In this document: one piece after another, positions 1-13,613 of the stretch | How the letters are laid out: every line of letters starts with the position of its first letter | Numbering within the stretch: the stretch's first letter is position 1 | Assembly (NCBI RefSeq): GCF_024679095.1 | Contig: NC_066529.1 | Coordinates: 5,042,366 to 5,106,365, forward strand | Length of the DNA stretch: 64,000 bases | Direction: 5' to 3' | Source of the DNA: Eriocheir sinensis | Taxonomy: Eukaryota; Arthropoda; Malacostraca; Decapoda; Varunidae | Notes under the pieces: generated by a model | What the model saw: only the letters and a program-made list of their open reading frames with translations | Databases searched by the model: none | What the model was told of the DNA's origin: nothing | Position numbers and translations under genes: made by a program

Positions 1-299
1 CATTTGAAGACTCGGCTCATGGTACGTTATGAGAGGTAGTTCATAATTCACGTGTACACCATTACATAGCACACCCGACCACACTCGCTACACCCGCCTA
101 TCACCACCACCACCACCATCACCACCTGCCCCTCTCCACTTGAATATGGAAGACAGTATCCCTTTGAATTCATCTTTTACGTAGGCTCTTTAAGATCACC
201 GTCAGATATTGCCGTCAGACAAAGCAAGCCGCTCTGACCCCCAAGCCCTTCCCCTCTTCCCCTCATCCTTCCAATTCCACTCAGTCCCATCACACTGTA
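1..299. other. Unique sequence, no gene seen
   Basis: No open frame or repeat of note apart from a short (CAC)n/(CAT) run at about 101-126. The window starts mid-sequence, so a feature continuing from the left cannot be excluded. Confidence 0.5.
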
Positions 300-870
300 C
301 CCTCCCCCCATTACCCTCCTCACCCTCTTCCTCCTCCCCTTGACCTAGACGCCGCCCCCATCACACGCTCCCCCCTACCAAACTGTACCCTTCCCCGTCA
401 CCCCCCTTCACCTCCTCCTACTGACCTCGAAACTACCACCCCAACACGCTATCCCAAACCCTCCCCACCATACCACACCCTACCCCTCACCCCACTAACC
501 CCCCAACTCCTCTCCTTACCTCGCCTTTACCCCACATCCCACCGAACGCCACCTCCAACCCACAATACCGTACCCGCTCCTTTCACCCCACTAACCTCCC
601 AGCTCCAATCCTTACCTCGCCTTCACCCCAACGAACACCACCCCCAACCCTGCCCCACCATGCTGTACCCTTCCTCGTCAACCCCATAACCACCCTACTC
701 CTTTTTACTTCGCCTTTATAACACCGAACGTCACAACCTTACCCCCAAAATGCCGTACCCGACCCTGCCCCTCCCCACGCCACTGACCCCCAAATCCTAT
801 CCGTTCCTCGCCTTCACATCATTGAACGCGCCACCCTGAACTCCACCCTGAACGCCACCTCCTTGGCCCC
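300..870. repeat. Degenerate C-rich minisatellite, unit about 88-103 bp
   Basis: The motif CCTCGCCT (or CTTCGCCT) followed by an ACCGAACG/AACGAACA-like segment recurs at about 519, 615, 718 and 806, giving spacings of 96, 103 and 88 bp. Between them the CCCACTAACC and TGTACCCTTCC motifs also recur, and weaker copies extend back to about 300. The array is strongly C-skewed and G-poor on the plus strand. Copies differ at many positions, so it is old. Confidence 0.65.
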
Positions 871-1370
871 CCCCCCTCCCACGCCAAAACAAGATAAGAC
901 CCTCGAGACTTATCACAAAATACCGTTGCGGCTTCACTGGCGACACCTAGACCTGTTTTTAATATATGACGTTGGTGGAGGGTATAGTTGCCCCTTTCCT
1001 CCCTTCTCTCTCTTTATTTTTTACCTTCTTTGCACTCTCCTTCCTTTTTTTCTCATCCATTCCCCACACGTGTCCATTTCCTTCGTTTCAGCCACCCCCT
1101 TACTCGCTTCTCCTCTCTCTTTACTTAGTTTCATTCATCCCTTTGTCTCTATCCTTTTCCCTTCCTCTCTTATAGTCTACCTGCCCTGACTCATTCCCTT
1201 TCTTCTCTTCTTCACCCTTTTCTTTATCCTTCTTCCTTTGTTCACTCGTTCCTTTCCTTTTTCCTTGTCCATCCCTCCGCCCACCTGCCTAAGTTCACCT
1301 CCCCTCCCTTTCCTCCCTTCCCTTCCACCCCCCTCCCCCACCGCCCCATTCCAGGTCTGATCGCTTTACA
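871..1370. other. Pyrimidine-rich tract
   Basis: Plus strand is mostly C and T from about 985 to 1345. Two overlapping open frames here encode Phe/Leu/Ser-rich peptides that reflect composition only. No gene seen. Confidence 0.5.
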
Positions 1371-2220
<850 letters not shown>

Positions 2221-2384
2221 AACAAAGAACCAAGCGGCGCAGTAGCTTCACTCGGATACTGCGCTGTTTGACGATTACCAAGATATGGAAACAATTAAAC
2301 CGTAAGAACAATAGAGCTTACTTTTGTTTATACACCTTCAAAGGATAGTACAGGGAAAGACAATAGAGTTCAACAACAATAAAA

Positions 2385-2466
2385 ACACCCACACCCACAC
2401 CCACACACACACACACACACCCTCACTCACACCCACCCACCCACACACACATACACCCACCCACAC
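2385..2466. repeat. Compound (CCCACA)/(CA)n repeat
   Basis: Alternating CCCACA, CA and CCCAC units; imperfect, C-enriched variant of the CA repeats that follow. Confidence 0.85.
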
Positions 2467-2627
2467 CTCATTCCCTATCCAGTATTTCGATGTACTACAT
2501 GAGCAGTTTGATGAAAGACGTACAAATATTGGTTGTAAAAGGAAACTGAGCTGTCGTAATACTAGGAAAGGTCGAGCCTACATTCAGCCCTTAGATTACA
2601 TTTACAACTTGGCATACAGCTAAGCCT

Positions 2628-2629
<2 letters not shown>

Positions 2630-2709
<80 letters not shown>
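2630..2709. repeat. (GT)n microsatellite, 80 bp
   Basis: Perfect GT run. It lies 50-170 bp before two (CA)n runs, so this strand can fold back on itself (see findings). Confidence 0.97.
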
Positions 2710-2712
<3 letters not shown>

Positions 2713-2756
2713 ACTTTCATTTCCCAATTGCTTGCTTTATCAACAAATTGACAAGT

Positions 2757-2767
2757 ACACACACTCA

Positions 2768-2811
<44 letters not shown>

Positions 2812-2878
2812 ACCACACAACACAACTCAAGAACAAGAGGAGGATCTGGCCACCCATTCACCTCCAACCCCCCGCACG

Positions 2879-2941
<63 letters not shown>
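2757..2941. repeat. Two (CA)n microsatellites
   Basis: (CA)n at 2771-2810 and 2881-2941, separated by about 70 bp of A/C-rich sequence; the first is preceded by CACTCACT units. Confidence 0.95.
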
Positions 2942-2945
<4 letters not shown>

Positions 2946-4015
2946 GTTATCTTCACCGTCCAACCAACACACCAGACTATTACCCATTCTGTTCTACCCC
3001 CCTAGCGACCCTGACAAGGCTACAACATTCAACGCTCCCTCCAGCTGTCTCTCCACACAGCCAGCCGCGCCACTGAGCCACCAACACCCCCTCACGCCGC
3101 CGGTCAGCCTGCTGCCTCCCTGGAATCCAGCCCAGCACGAGACCTCACCACCAGGAACTCTTCAAGCAATGGAGCACGTCATTAGGGTGCTGAAGTGCTG
3201 CGTTCTAAGTGCAAGATGCGAATGGTAAATGGAATATGTATGAATGTGTGTATGTATTCAGACAGTGGGAGGAAAAAATATATATTTCTCTCGTTTTCCT
3301 TTTTCTTTCTTTTTATCGGCGACTTCTTGTGCAGATAAATCTTGCCTGAATTATTATGATGTTTTACGTTACCTATTCTTTAGAAGATAATGAATTATAT
3401 GTTTAAATAGACACATTGTCATTCTCCTCATTTGTCTGCTTCTAAAGTAAAAAGCTACTTATCTATTTATTTTCATTTTTCTCTCTGTCGTGCCATTAAA
3501 GTCGCCTCTCTGTATGCATAAATTACTTGTTCTATTTTAAAATTCTGACTTTAACGTGCAAATACTTTTGTTATAATTCTCCTCACTAATATGTGCATCA
3601 GGGATCAAAGACAAAAGAAGCTATATAGTATTTCCTGCTGCTGGCAACGTACAAGTATTTCCTCAAAAAAGCACAGTATATACCCTCATGGTTTTAGCGG
3701 ACATATGCATGCGTGACTCCGCCTCACTAGCTTATGCCTAGAATTTCAAGTCAAATAACAGTTATAGATATCTTCCCTGAACAATTGAGTATACGATAAA
3801 AGTATTAACAGATGAACGTTACCGTTTGTATAAAACTTTTAAATCAAACGCAACGTATATTCACAGAAAAGGCAGTACATAACAAACAAACACATACGTC
3901 ATCACTGTGTCTGTTTGTCTGTCCTCACTAACCTATGCATCACTGTAAAAATAAAAAATACTACGAATGCTTCCAGCCAAAAAACGTGTAGAATAAGATA
4001 AACAAACGAAATAAA
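2942..4015. other. Unique sequence, AT-rich after 3200
   Basis: About 2,990-3,200 is C-rich with no clear coding signal; 3,200-4,015 is AT-rich. No repeat or gene recognised. Confidence 0.45.
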
Positions 4016-4019
4016 TAAA

Positions 4020-4305
4020 TGTCAAAGGTAGAAGCGGGTCCACACGCCATAGCTGCGCGTGGCTGCGGTGCTCGTCTCCGTGTCGTTGTCCCTGTGAGCC
4101 TGTGGAAGGTAACAACCCCAGGACGCGGACTAGTGTGACATCCAGGATTGCCACAGTTTACTTTCCCCAGGTTTCCCCGAGTACCCTTATCGACTAGCCC
4201 GAAAGGGATGATGAACAGCTGGGTGAGCTGCACGCCGACTGCCCAGACCGGGATTCGAACCCAGGCCCGTGGAGTGGTAACCAGGCACGCTGATCACTAA
4301 AACAC
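4020..4305 (-). mobile_element. tRNA-derived SINE (minus strand)
   Basis: Read on the minus strand, the 5' end holds a split RNA polymerase III promoter. An A-box-like TTTAGTGATCAGCGTG lies at 4286-4301 and a consensus B box GGGTTCGAATCC at 4251-4262, about 30 bp apart as in a tRNA. A non-tRNA body of about 230 bp follows and ends near 4,020 in a T/A-rich stretch with ATTTATTTATTT. The head does not continue into a proper acceptor stem, so this is a retroposon and not a tRNA gene. Part of the body (about 4047-4081) recurs near 36,540 and more weakly near 37,410. Family name unknown; no clear target-site duplication. Confidence 0.75.
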
Positions 4306-5940
4306 ACACAAAAATACATGTAACAACTGGAGTCAATACGAGGAACATTTGCAATGCCAACCAACACACGGCTCACGAGAAATGAACACACCAAACGTTT
4401 TTCTTCCCCTTCACGTCTAAAGTTACAAATCTAATCTTACAGCGAGCTCAGTACTTTGCATAATTCATCCTTTTCGAGCCTGTCTAAATAAGCATACGGC
4501 GGTGGTAGCAGCAACCTCCTCCTCCTGACAGCACCACAACCTCCTCACAAAACACCACGACTCCTCCTACACCTCCCACGACAAATATTAACCTCAGGAA
4601 CCTCACCAAAGGGCCACAACCTACACGTACCCTTCTCCGCATCATTCCGCTATACGACCCAGAGCAGATCTAAGCCTTACCAACTTCCTCATAACCGAGA
4701 CAAAACCTCCACGATCCCTTATGTATTCTTCAGCGTCAGTTCTTAACCTCAACATCTTCTCCACAACCTCCAACGCTTCTCCCTTTCCCTCACGGCAACT
4801 CTTAACCTTAGAAGCCTCCACTCTGCCTTCCGCGCCCTTTCCCGTACCTCCCGCGGCAGCTCTTCTCCTCAATTGAGTTCATTATACGGAGAGGTATAGA
4901 GGGTAAAGCCACGCCATAACGATATCCCGCAGACCTCAAGAGCCCCAACCCTGAAGGACGCCATCCCAGCATCTCCAGAGCCTACTTTCAACGTTCACGA
5001 AGGCTTCTAATCCTCCTCTTCCTCGTAGATCCTCCTCACCCTGTCTGGAACGCCTACTAGATACTGCGTCTACTTCCTTCCATAGCAACTATTAAGAGGA
5101 ACTGGTGATGTTATTGGTAATGCGGATGTTTCTCTCGTCGACGAATATCCCTCACAACCGAATTATCTTTCTTAGGTCTCTTCTCTTCACGTAATACCAT
5201 AAATTTCGTGGTCTCGTTAACTTGTATATCTACTTTTCTATCTTCTCCTCCTCCTGGTTATCCTCGTACTACTTTCCTCCTCGTCCTCTTCCTCTCTCAC
5301 TCTCCTTTCTATTCGTTTTTTTTCGCATTCTAGCTGTTCGGTTACTGAATGAATCTAGATACTTTATATATATTTAAAATAAGTGATGTTTCCTGCGGTG
5401 AGGTTTTTTTTCCACTGTAGAGAATCAAAAGTCAACGCTTTGCCAATACATTAATTAGTAACACGAGCGAATGAGTTTTTGTAATATCGATACCCGAAAG
5501 GGATAGCGGTTCACGTTAGTTGACATGCTACAGATTATCAAACGAAATGAAATCAGTCCGCACATATTTTTCTACATTTTCCCTGACTGACTATTATGAA
5601 AATATTACCGACAGTACTACATCACTAAAATAATTTTGCTTGATTAATTATCTTCTACACAAACTGAAAATAATGGACACTGACGCAACGACTAGGTTCA
5701 AACTTCTTTCCAGCGAATTCCAATAAACTTAAAACACTTGCAGTCTTGTTTCAGTTTTGCGCATGGTATGACCTGCTCCAGTCCACTTCATACTCTTAAT
5801 CATCGCTAGAATACCTTCACCCATTGCCGGTATTCTAATCCATAATGGTCGCTTCTTCTACGCCATTTACGGCCATAACTCGCCCACAGAGGGAGTTGAC
5901 GAGGCATTGAGAGAATAATAGAAATTGATCACATAGGCGT
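4306..5940. other. Unique sequence, no gene seen
   Basis: 4,500-4,870 has degenerate CCACAACCTCCTC-type short repeats; a 76-codon minus-strand frame (4,642-4,872) rich in Arg/Glu/Gly has no recognised domain. 5,100-5,300 is CCT/TCC-rich. 5,300-5,940 is AT-rich with nothing recognised. Confidence 0.45.
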
Positions 5941-5950
5941 GGGGGGGGGG

Positions 5951-6036
<86 letters not shown>
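5941..6036. repeat. G10 run plus (GA)n microsatellite
   Basis: Ten G residues followed by a GA run interrupted once near its start (GAGAGAAAGAGA). Confidence 0.95.
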
Positions 6037-6037
<1 letters not shown>

Positions 6038-6089
6038 TATTATACAGACTGAATCTTCCATCTCATCTCTCTCAGCAACTCAATAGGAC

Positions 6090-6091
<2 letters not shown>

Positions 6092-6122
<31 letters not shown>
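6092..6122. repeat. (CT)n microsatellite, short
   Basis: Complement of the GA run that ends 56 bp upstream. Confidence 0.9.
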
Positions 6123-6125
<3 letters not shown>

Positions 6126-6660
6126 CCCGTTCATTTAGTCTCCCTTCACTCTCCACAAAGACATTAATTCCTTAACTCACTCTTAAGTTTATTTATGTTA
6201 TTTCTTTCCTTTATGTTGAATGTTTTATCTTTTCGTTATTTTTCTTTTTATCCTGTTTTCTTTTCTTCTGTCTTTTCTTCTTTTCCTCTCTCGTCTCTTC
6301 ATATTTTTCTTAATGGTCGCTGCGTTTGGCTAATCACATTTTCTTTATTGTTGAGAACTAGAAAAATATATCTTCAGGATTTCATATTTTCTTGCGAGCC
6401 TGTGTCTGTCAGTCTGTCAGATATTCTTTTTAGTTTCTGCTCCTCCTCCTCCTAATCCTCCTCATATTACTGTTCTCTCTCTCCGTTGCTTTTCCTCCGT
6501 CTCCTCCTCATCCTTCGTCTTCCTTCTCTTTCCACAATTTCCTCGCTTCTGCTTTTCTTCCTGTTGTTCTTCCTGTTCCACCATTCTTCCTGACCGCTGA
6601 GGAACAAGGATGCATTTCTCTCTCCGTTGCTGAGTTATCTATCTCCTCGTTCAGCTGCTT
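6123..6660. other. Pyrimidine-rich, T-rich sequence
   Basis: C/T-skewed plus strand, with CTCCTC clusters at 6,435-6,510. No gene seen. Confidence 0.5.
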
Positions 6661-6661
6661 C

Positions 6662-6663
<2 letters not shown>

Positions 6664-6710
<47 letters not shown>
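6664..6710. repeat. (CA)n microsatellite
   Basis: Perfect dinucleotide run. Confidence 0.95.
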
Positions 6711-6712
<2 letters not shown>

Positions 6713-7555
6713 GACGATTAGGAGGATGCGAAAGCTTGTCAGGAAATGAGATAAGTGTGTGAGCGAAAGTAACGAGAATAACGAGGAAGAAGGGGAATTA
6801 AAGTCGGTGAGAAGACGCTGAAGAGGATAAGAAGAGGATGATTTTGGATGACCGTCAGAAAGATTTGTCGGGAAGAGACGATTCCTGGTTAAAAATTCGG
6901 CTGAAGATTTCAAGGACTAGAAAGTGGTATGCTAAAACACAAATCAGGAAAAAGGAATGAACCAAAAAGATGTTTAAAAAATAAGTGATGTAGAGTATGT
7001 GGTGCCGAGAATGAAGAGCTAAAATGATAAGAAAAATATACGTCATACGTCCATAACGGAGAAGACATGTAAAGGCAATACGAATAATTATGGAAAAGAG
7101 ATAAGAAAATGACAGAAAAGGACAAAATTAATATGAAAATCAACCCATTTAAAATTTGGTTTAAGGACAAGAAGATCAGATTATGAAAATTAAAACAAAA
7201 AATAGCGGAAAGCCAACAGGTAAAGAATTTTGAATCATGACCTGGAGAACGAAAAAAACATTAAAAAAATCGAATAGAAGGATGTAAACAAACTCTTAAG
7301 ATGTAAACCTTTGACTAATATACAGTATTGGGAAATGTAATTAGGGATTCAGTAAAGATGTTTCGGTTAAAGAATGAATGCTTTGAATGGAATATAACCC
7401 GGGCAATATAAACGATTGTGGTGTAAAACGTTTGGTCCGGATAAACGTTTGGGGTCTGGACATCGGGACCAGGACGAAGAGAACAAAGTTATTCAATGTA
7501 AATGGACAGTTCAACCCATGCAACAGAGAACAAAGAAAGCCAGGTATTGGGCAGT
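6711..7555. other. Purine/A-rich unique sequence
   Basis: A- and G-rich plus strand to about 7,300; less biased 7,300-7,555. No tandem structure or gene recognised. Confidence 0.45.
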
Positions 7556-7560
7556 CTTAC

Positions 7561-7614
7561 CTGTCGCCTGGCCTCGTCCTGACACCTGCACGTCGCTGAA
7601 GTCCCGAGATCCAC
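7561..7614 (-). other. Candidate 54-nt internal coding exon (minus strand)
   Basis: On the minus strand a pyrimidine-rich acceptor (CTTTCTTCCGTTGCCAG) is followed by 54 nt ending in GCGACAG, then a near-consensus donor GTAAGAC. The segment is open in the frame giving GSRDFSDVQVSGRGQA and is a multiple of three. It is more GC-rich than its surroundings. No domain is recognised, and no partner exon was identified on this strand nearby. Equally good chance matches to splice signals occur in tens of kilobases of random sequence, so this is a weak call. Confidence 0.2.
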
Positions 7615-7693
7615 CTGGCAACGGAAGAAAGTGTGAGTCAATAAGCAAAACAATATTACAAATGACTAATGAAGGAAGAATGTGAGTAACAAG

Positions 7694-7696
<3 letters not shown>

Positions 7697-7773
<77 letters not shown>
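7697..7773. repeat. (AC)n microsatellite, 77 bp
   Basis: Perfect dinucleotide run. Confidence 0.97.
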
Positions 7774-8734
<961 letters not shown>

Positions 8735-9225
8735 TGTACACCACTGAACGACGGGATCTAAACCGTGGCCTTGTCAGTAGGGGTCAGGGCAACTTACCAA
8801 CTGAGCCACCGATGAGCTAAAAGGTTACTGTGCCTGGGGACCCTTCTGTGGCTCTTAACCTTACACCCCGGCCCACCACGGTCGACATGAAAGGTGACTT
8901 TACTCCCACTCGTGGTAGATGGCAAAAATTTTAACAAACCTGCAATGGCACATAGTGTTTTCACTACGAAATTGCAGTTCCTCTGATGTATATAAACATC
9001 GTATGTGCCACAGTGGGTTGATTAAGGCTTTGCCAGCTATCACGAGAGTGATGGAGGGTCACCCTTCATTCATGACTACAGTGTGGGACATGCGTGTCAG
9101 GTTAAAAGTGCTGCAAAAGTGGCCTTTGGCACGGCCTTTAGCTTATCGGTGACTCAGTTTTTATGCTGCTCTGACTTCTACTCAGAAGGAATAGGTTTGA
9201 TACCTGGCATATAGTGCTGCCCAAA
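8735..9225. mobile_element. Long imperfect inverted repeat with tRNA-promoter-like ends
   Basis: Two arms of about 220 bp face each other around a centre near 8,980. Read outward from the centre, both arms show in the same order TATGTGCCA, TTGCCA, CACGAG, GTCACC, CATG, GGTTAA, TAGCTYATCGGTGRCTCAG. Each outer end then carries a tRNA-like stretch: A-box-like TGGCTCAGTTGG (minus, 8797-8808) and B-box-like GGTTTAGATCCC (minus, 8753-8764) on the left; TGACTCAG (from about 9150) and AGGTTTGATACC (9193-9204) on the right. The arms differ at roughly a third of positions by eye. It may be a foldback element or two related retroposons inserted head to head. A 77-codon open frame inside has no recognised domain. 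Confidence 0.7.
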
Positions 9226-9506
9226 TAATCCCTTTAACTTCACGACATCCCCTCATCCTCTCCTGTTACCCTAACCGCTAATCCAGCCAAACCCTATTTC
9301 CTCATTACACCCCTTCATCATCACCTAGCCCCCAATCTCTAATATAAAACCACCTCTCACACTTCACTACATAATCCTCACCTTCCCGCCACTTATTCTT
9401 CAACTAAATCCTTTCCTTCTCCTCACGTATGCTTCGAATCTCCCGATCTCCACCTCCCCCTCATCCCCCATTCCCGTTTCCCTTCCAACCTTTCGGTATT
9501 CAACAG
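9226..9506. other. C/T-rich unique sequence
   Basis: Plus strand is C-rich and G-poor. No gene recognised. Confidence 0.45.
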
Positions 9507-9606
9507 CAGCGGCAGGCCATGACAAATGCATGCCCTCCCGCCCCTGCCTGGCCACAACATGTTTGCACCAACAACCAGCGGGGCCCCGGAGCCATTCATC
9601 ACGCAG
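9507..9606 (+). other. Candidate 100-nt internal exon (plus strand)
   Basis: A long pyrimidine-rich tract ending TTCGGTATTCAACAG precedes the segment, and ACGCAG with GTAATG forms a plausible donor at 9606/9607. The frame starting at 9507 is open throughout (begins QRQAMTNACPPAPAWPQ). The minus strand is open too, so coding direction is not settled. No domain recognised. Confidence 0.15.
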
Positions 9607-10439
<833 letters not shown>

Positions 10440-10550
10440 ATACAACACCCCCAGACGTTAAGCACAGAGGCATTACATCAGGGTTATATAATGGCCTAAA
10501 ATGCATCAGGAGATAGCAGTTATTGAACACGTGTGGAGAGGACTGAGTGG

Positions 10551-10695
10551 GAGGAGGAGGAGGAGGAGGAGGAGGAGGAGAAGGAGAAGGAGGAGAAGGA
10601 GAAGGAGGAGGAGATGAATGATAGTGTGAGTAGTAATGTGAAGAGTTGGATCGAGGAGGAGGAGGAGGAGGAGGAGGAGGAGGAGGAGGAGGAGC
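10551..10695. repeat. (GGA)n trinucleotide repeats
   Basis: GGA/GAA blocks at 10551-10614 and 10653-10695 within a purine-rich stretch running to about 10,975. Confidence 0.9.
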
Positions 10696-11003
10696 AAGAA
10701 GTGAGGGAGATGAATGGCAGTGAGGAGAGGAGAGTAAGGGCAGAAGAAAGAAGGAAGGGGAGAACGAGTAAGAAGGGGCAAGAATAGGGGTGGAGGAGGG
10801 AGACGGCAGAGGGGAAGGGGAAGAAGAGAGAGTAACTGGTTGAAAGGGAGACGAATCATACTAGACAGCTGTGTGGGCAAGGAGAGAGGTGAGTGAACCA
10901 GCTGTGTGTGAGAGGGAGAGAGAGAGGAAGGGAGGGAAGGGGAAGGGGATGAATGAGGAGGTGATGGGAAGGAGCACTCGTGGGTAAGGATGTGAACGGA
11001 TCA

Positions 11004-11314
<311 letters not shown>

Positions 11315-11427
11315 AGCCATAGAAAAAAATAAAATAGGATCTGAAGGAGAGTGCAAGACGCCAAAACAGATAACCACACAGCCAGCAAGACATGGTTAAT
11401 ACAGACAGCTCGACATACGAACAGACA

Positions 11428-11498
11428 AACACACACACACACACACACACAAAAAAAAGACACACTTAAGTTCCTAACACATAAAAAGTCAGGATCCA

Positions 11499-11540
<42 letters not shown>
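11428..11540. repeat. Two (AC)n microsatellites
   Basis: AC runs at 11428-11451 (then an A8 run) and 11500-11540. Confidence 0.93.
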
Positions 11541-11541
<1 letters not shown>

Positions 11542-12129
11542 CCAGGCAACCGGACAGACGCACTCAGACAGATAATGAGTCAACACATTCCCTTAATTAC
11601 TTCCGTCATAAAGCGATGAACTTAAGAGTCTTGAGAAATTTGTTTTTCTTATAAATCTGCAGCTCGGCTCTCCAGTTAAGAAAAAAAATAATGATGAAGG
11701 TTTAAAAGCAATGGCAGTAGTAATGATAAACAAAATTAGAACAATATAAGAAAGAAACGTAAGGTAATATTAAGAAAAAAAAAAGAGAAAAATAATCCAA
11801 TAATACTAATACTAATGAAAATGTAATATGATGATAAAAATAACGCTAACACCAACAACATTTCCTCCTACTGCTACAAGAACGGTACCACTAGCATATG
11901 CACCACTATAAAAAGTTCCCCTCGAAAAAGAAAATCTAACACCCTGAAACAGAGAACTCGAAACAACCCTGCACACATTCCGCGCCGAGGTCCCACAAAT
12001 CAGCACGAAGTGGGTTGACGCAGCGAAGTGCAAACCGCCGTGAAGGGAGGCGGCAGCTGTGCAGGACGAACCCATACAGACGCTCCTCCTACGCAGATGC
12101 CGCCCCCGCCCCTGACACCCCAGCTGCGG
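11541..12129. other. Unique sequence, no gene seen
   Basis: A-rich to about 11,870, then more balanced with CpG-containing sequence around 11,980-12,130. An 87-codon minus frame (11,812-12,075) has no recognised domain. Confidence 0.45.
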
Positions 12130-12500
12130 ACCGGAGTAGGGAGACAGTAGAGAGAGGTTAGAGGGAATAGAGGGAGGGCAGAGAGGTGTTATGAGGAAAG
12201 GGGAAAGTGTTAAAGAAGAGTAAGAAGATGGGAAGGAGGAAAATGCTATTATATAACATAGATAAGCCGTACAGAGAAGGCGGGGTAGGGAAACAGTAGA
12301 GAGAGGAGATAGAGGGAATAGAGGTGTTATGAGGAAAGGGGAAAGTGTTAAAGATGAGTAAGAAGATGGGAAGGAGGAAAATGCTATTATATAACATAGA
12401 TAAGCCGTACAGAGATGCCGGGGTAGGGAGACAGTAGAGGGAGGAGATAGAGGGAATCGAGAAGTATTGAGAGGAAAGGAAAAAAAGTGTTAAAGAAAAT
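12130..12500. repeat. Tandem repeat, unit about 138-149 bp, 2.4 copies
   Basis: Copies anchored by CAGTAGAG at 12145, 12294 and 12432. The first two also share GTGTTAAAG, AATGCTATTATATAACATAG and AAGCCGTACAGAG; the third decays after about 70 bp. The minus strand stays open through two copies (Ser/Leu/Phe-rich), which I regard as composition. Confidence 0.85.
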
Positions 12501-13120
12501 AAGATTGGAAGAGGGAAGAATGGCGGACATAAACTGGATAAGAGGTGGAGAGAGGAAAGGGAATAGGAGGGAAGATAGAAAGATTTGAAGGAAGGGAAGA
12601 GTTTTGTGACAAGGATAGAGATAAGAAGAGGATAAAGGGATTTGAGGGAAGGGAATAAATTGAAACAAGGACAGATATAGGAAGGAGGAGAGAGGGAGAG
12701 GAGAGGAAACAGAGGGAGAGTGGAAGCTGTGTTCAAGAGGCGACAGGGGACGTAAAGGAGGGAAACATGATAACGAGGGGAGATAGTGTGATAGGATGGG
12801 TTGTTAGATAAAAGCGAAGGGATGAGAGAAAAGGAAGATGCTTCGGAAGAGAGAAAGAGAACAGGGAAGAGCTGTTTGAGATATGGACATAGGATCAGGG
12901 GGAGGTAAAATGAGAAGGGAACATAAGGAAAGAGAAAAGAATGGGTGTTTGTGAGAAAGGAAGGATGGTAAAAAGGGGAATATGGTAAGCAGGGGAGATA
13001 AGAGGAAAGGAGAGGACGTACGGGGAGGGAAAGGGAGGTTTGTGAGATGAAGGAAAGTGGGAAGAAACGCGATGAACTATGAAAGGCGACAATTGGGTAC
13101 CGTTGAGTATGATTTCCTTC
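12501..13120. other. Purine-rich plus-strand tract
   Basis: Overwhelmingly A and G on the plus strand with GGAAGG/GAGGGAG motifs. No gene seen. Confidence 0.55.
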
Positions 13121-13302
13121 TCTCTTACATATTACTTTAGAGAACTTGATTACTCTTTCTTTCTTATTTGGTTTTTCATTTTAGTTTATGATTACTTGTC
13201 CTATTTTTTCTTCACACCCATTAATTAAGCTTGTTACATAGAAGAGAAAAATAATGTATGTCTATGAAAGGGAAATAAATGGAAAGGAGGGAGATAGAAG
13301 TG

Positions 13303-13306
<4 letters not shown>
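13121..13306. other. Unique AT-rich spacer
   Basis: Nothing recognised. Confidence 0.4.

Positions 13307-13369
<63 letters not shown>
13307..13369. repeat. (GA)n microsatellite
   Basis: Perfect run; a complementary CT run begins 100 bp downstream. Confidence 0.96.
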
Positions 13370-13371
<2 letters not shown>

Positions 13372-13464
13372 ATCCTTCTAGCCCCTCATGAATACTGACA
13401 ACAGTGTGCCACAAAATCTCTCTTTTTTAATAGTCTTCTCCGTTCCCCAGCTTCCCTACTCCCC

Positions 13465-13468
<4 letters not shown>

Positions 13469-13545
<77 letters not shown>

Positions 13546-13572
13546 TCTTACTCTTACTCTCACTCTCACTCA

Positions 13573-13611
<39 letters not shown>
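13469..13611. repeat. Compound (CT)n-(CTTA)-(CACT)-(CA)n microsatellite
   Basis: CT at 13469-13542, then TTACTC, TCACTC and CACT units, then CA at 13574-13611: a graded change from one dinucleotide to another. Confidence 0.95.

Positions 13612-13613
<2 letters not shown>

Noticed and set aside
4245..4305. tRNA gene
   Set aside because: A and B boxes are good but there is no matching acceptor stem or terminator; sequence continues into a SINE body.
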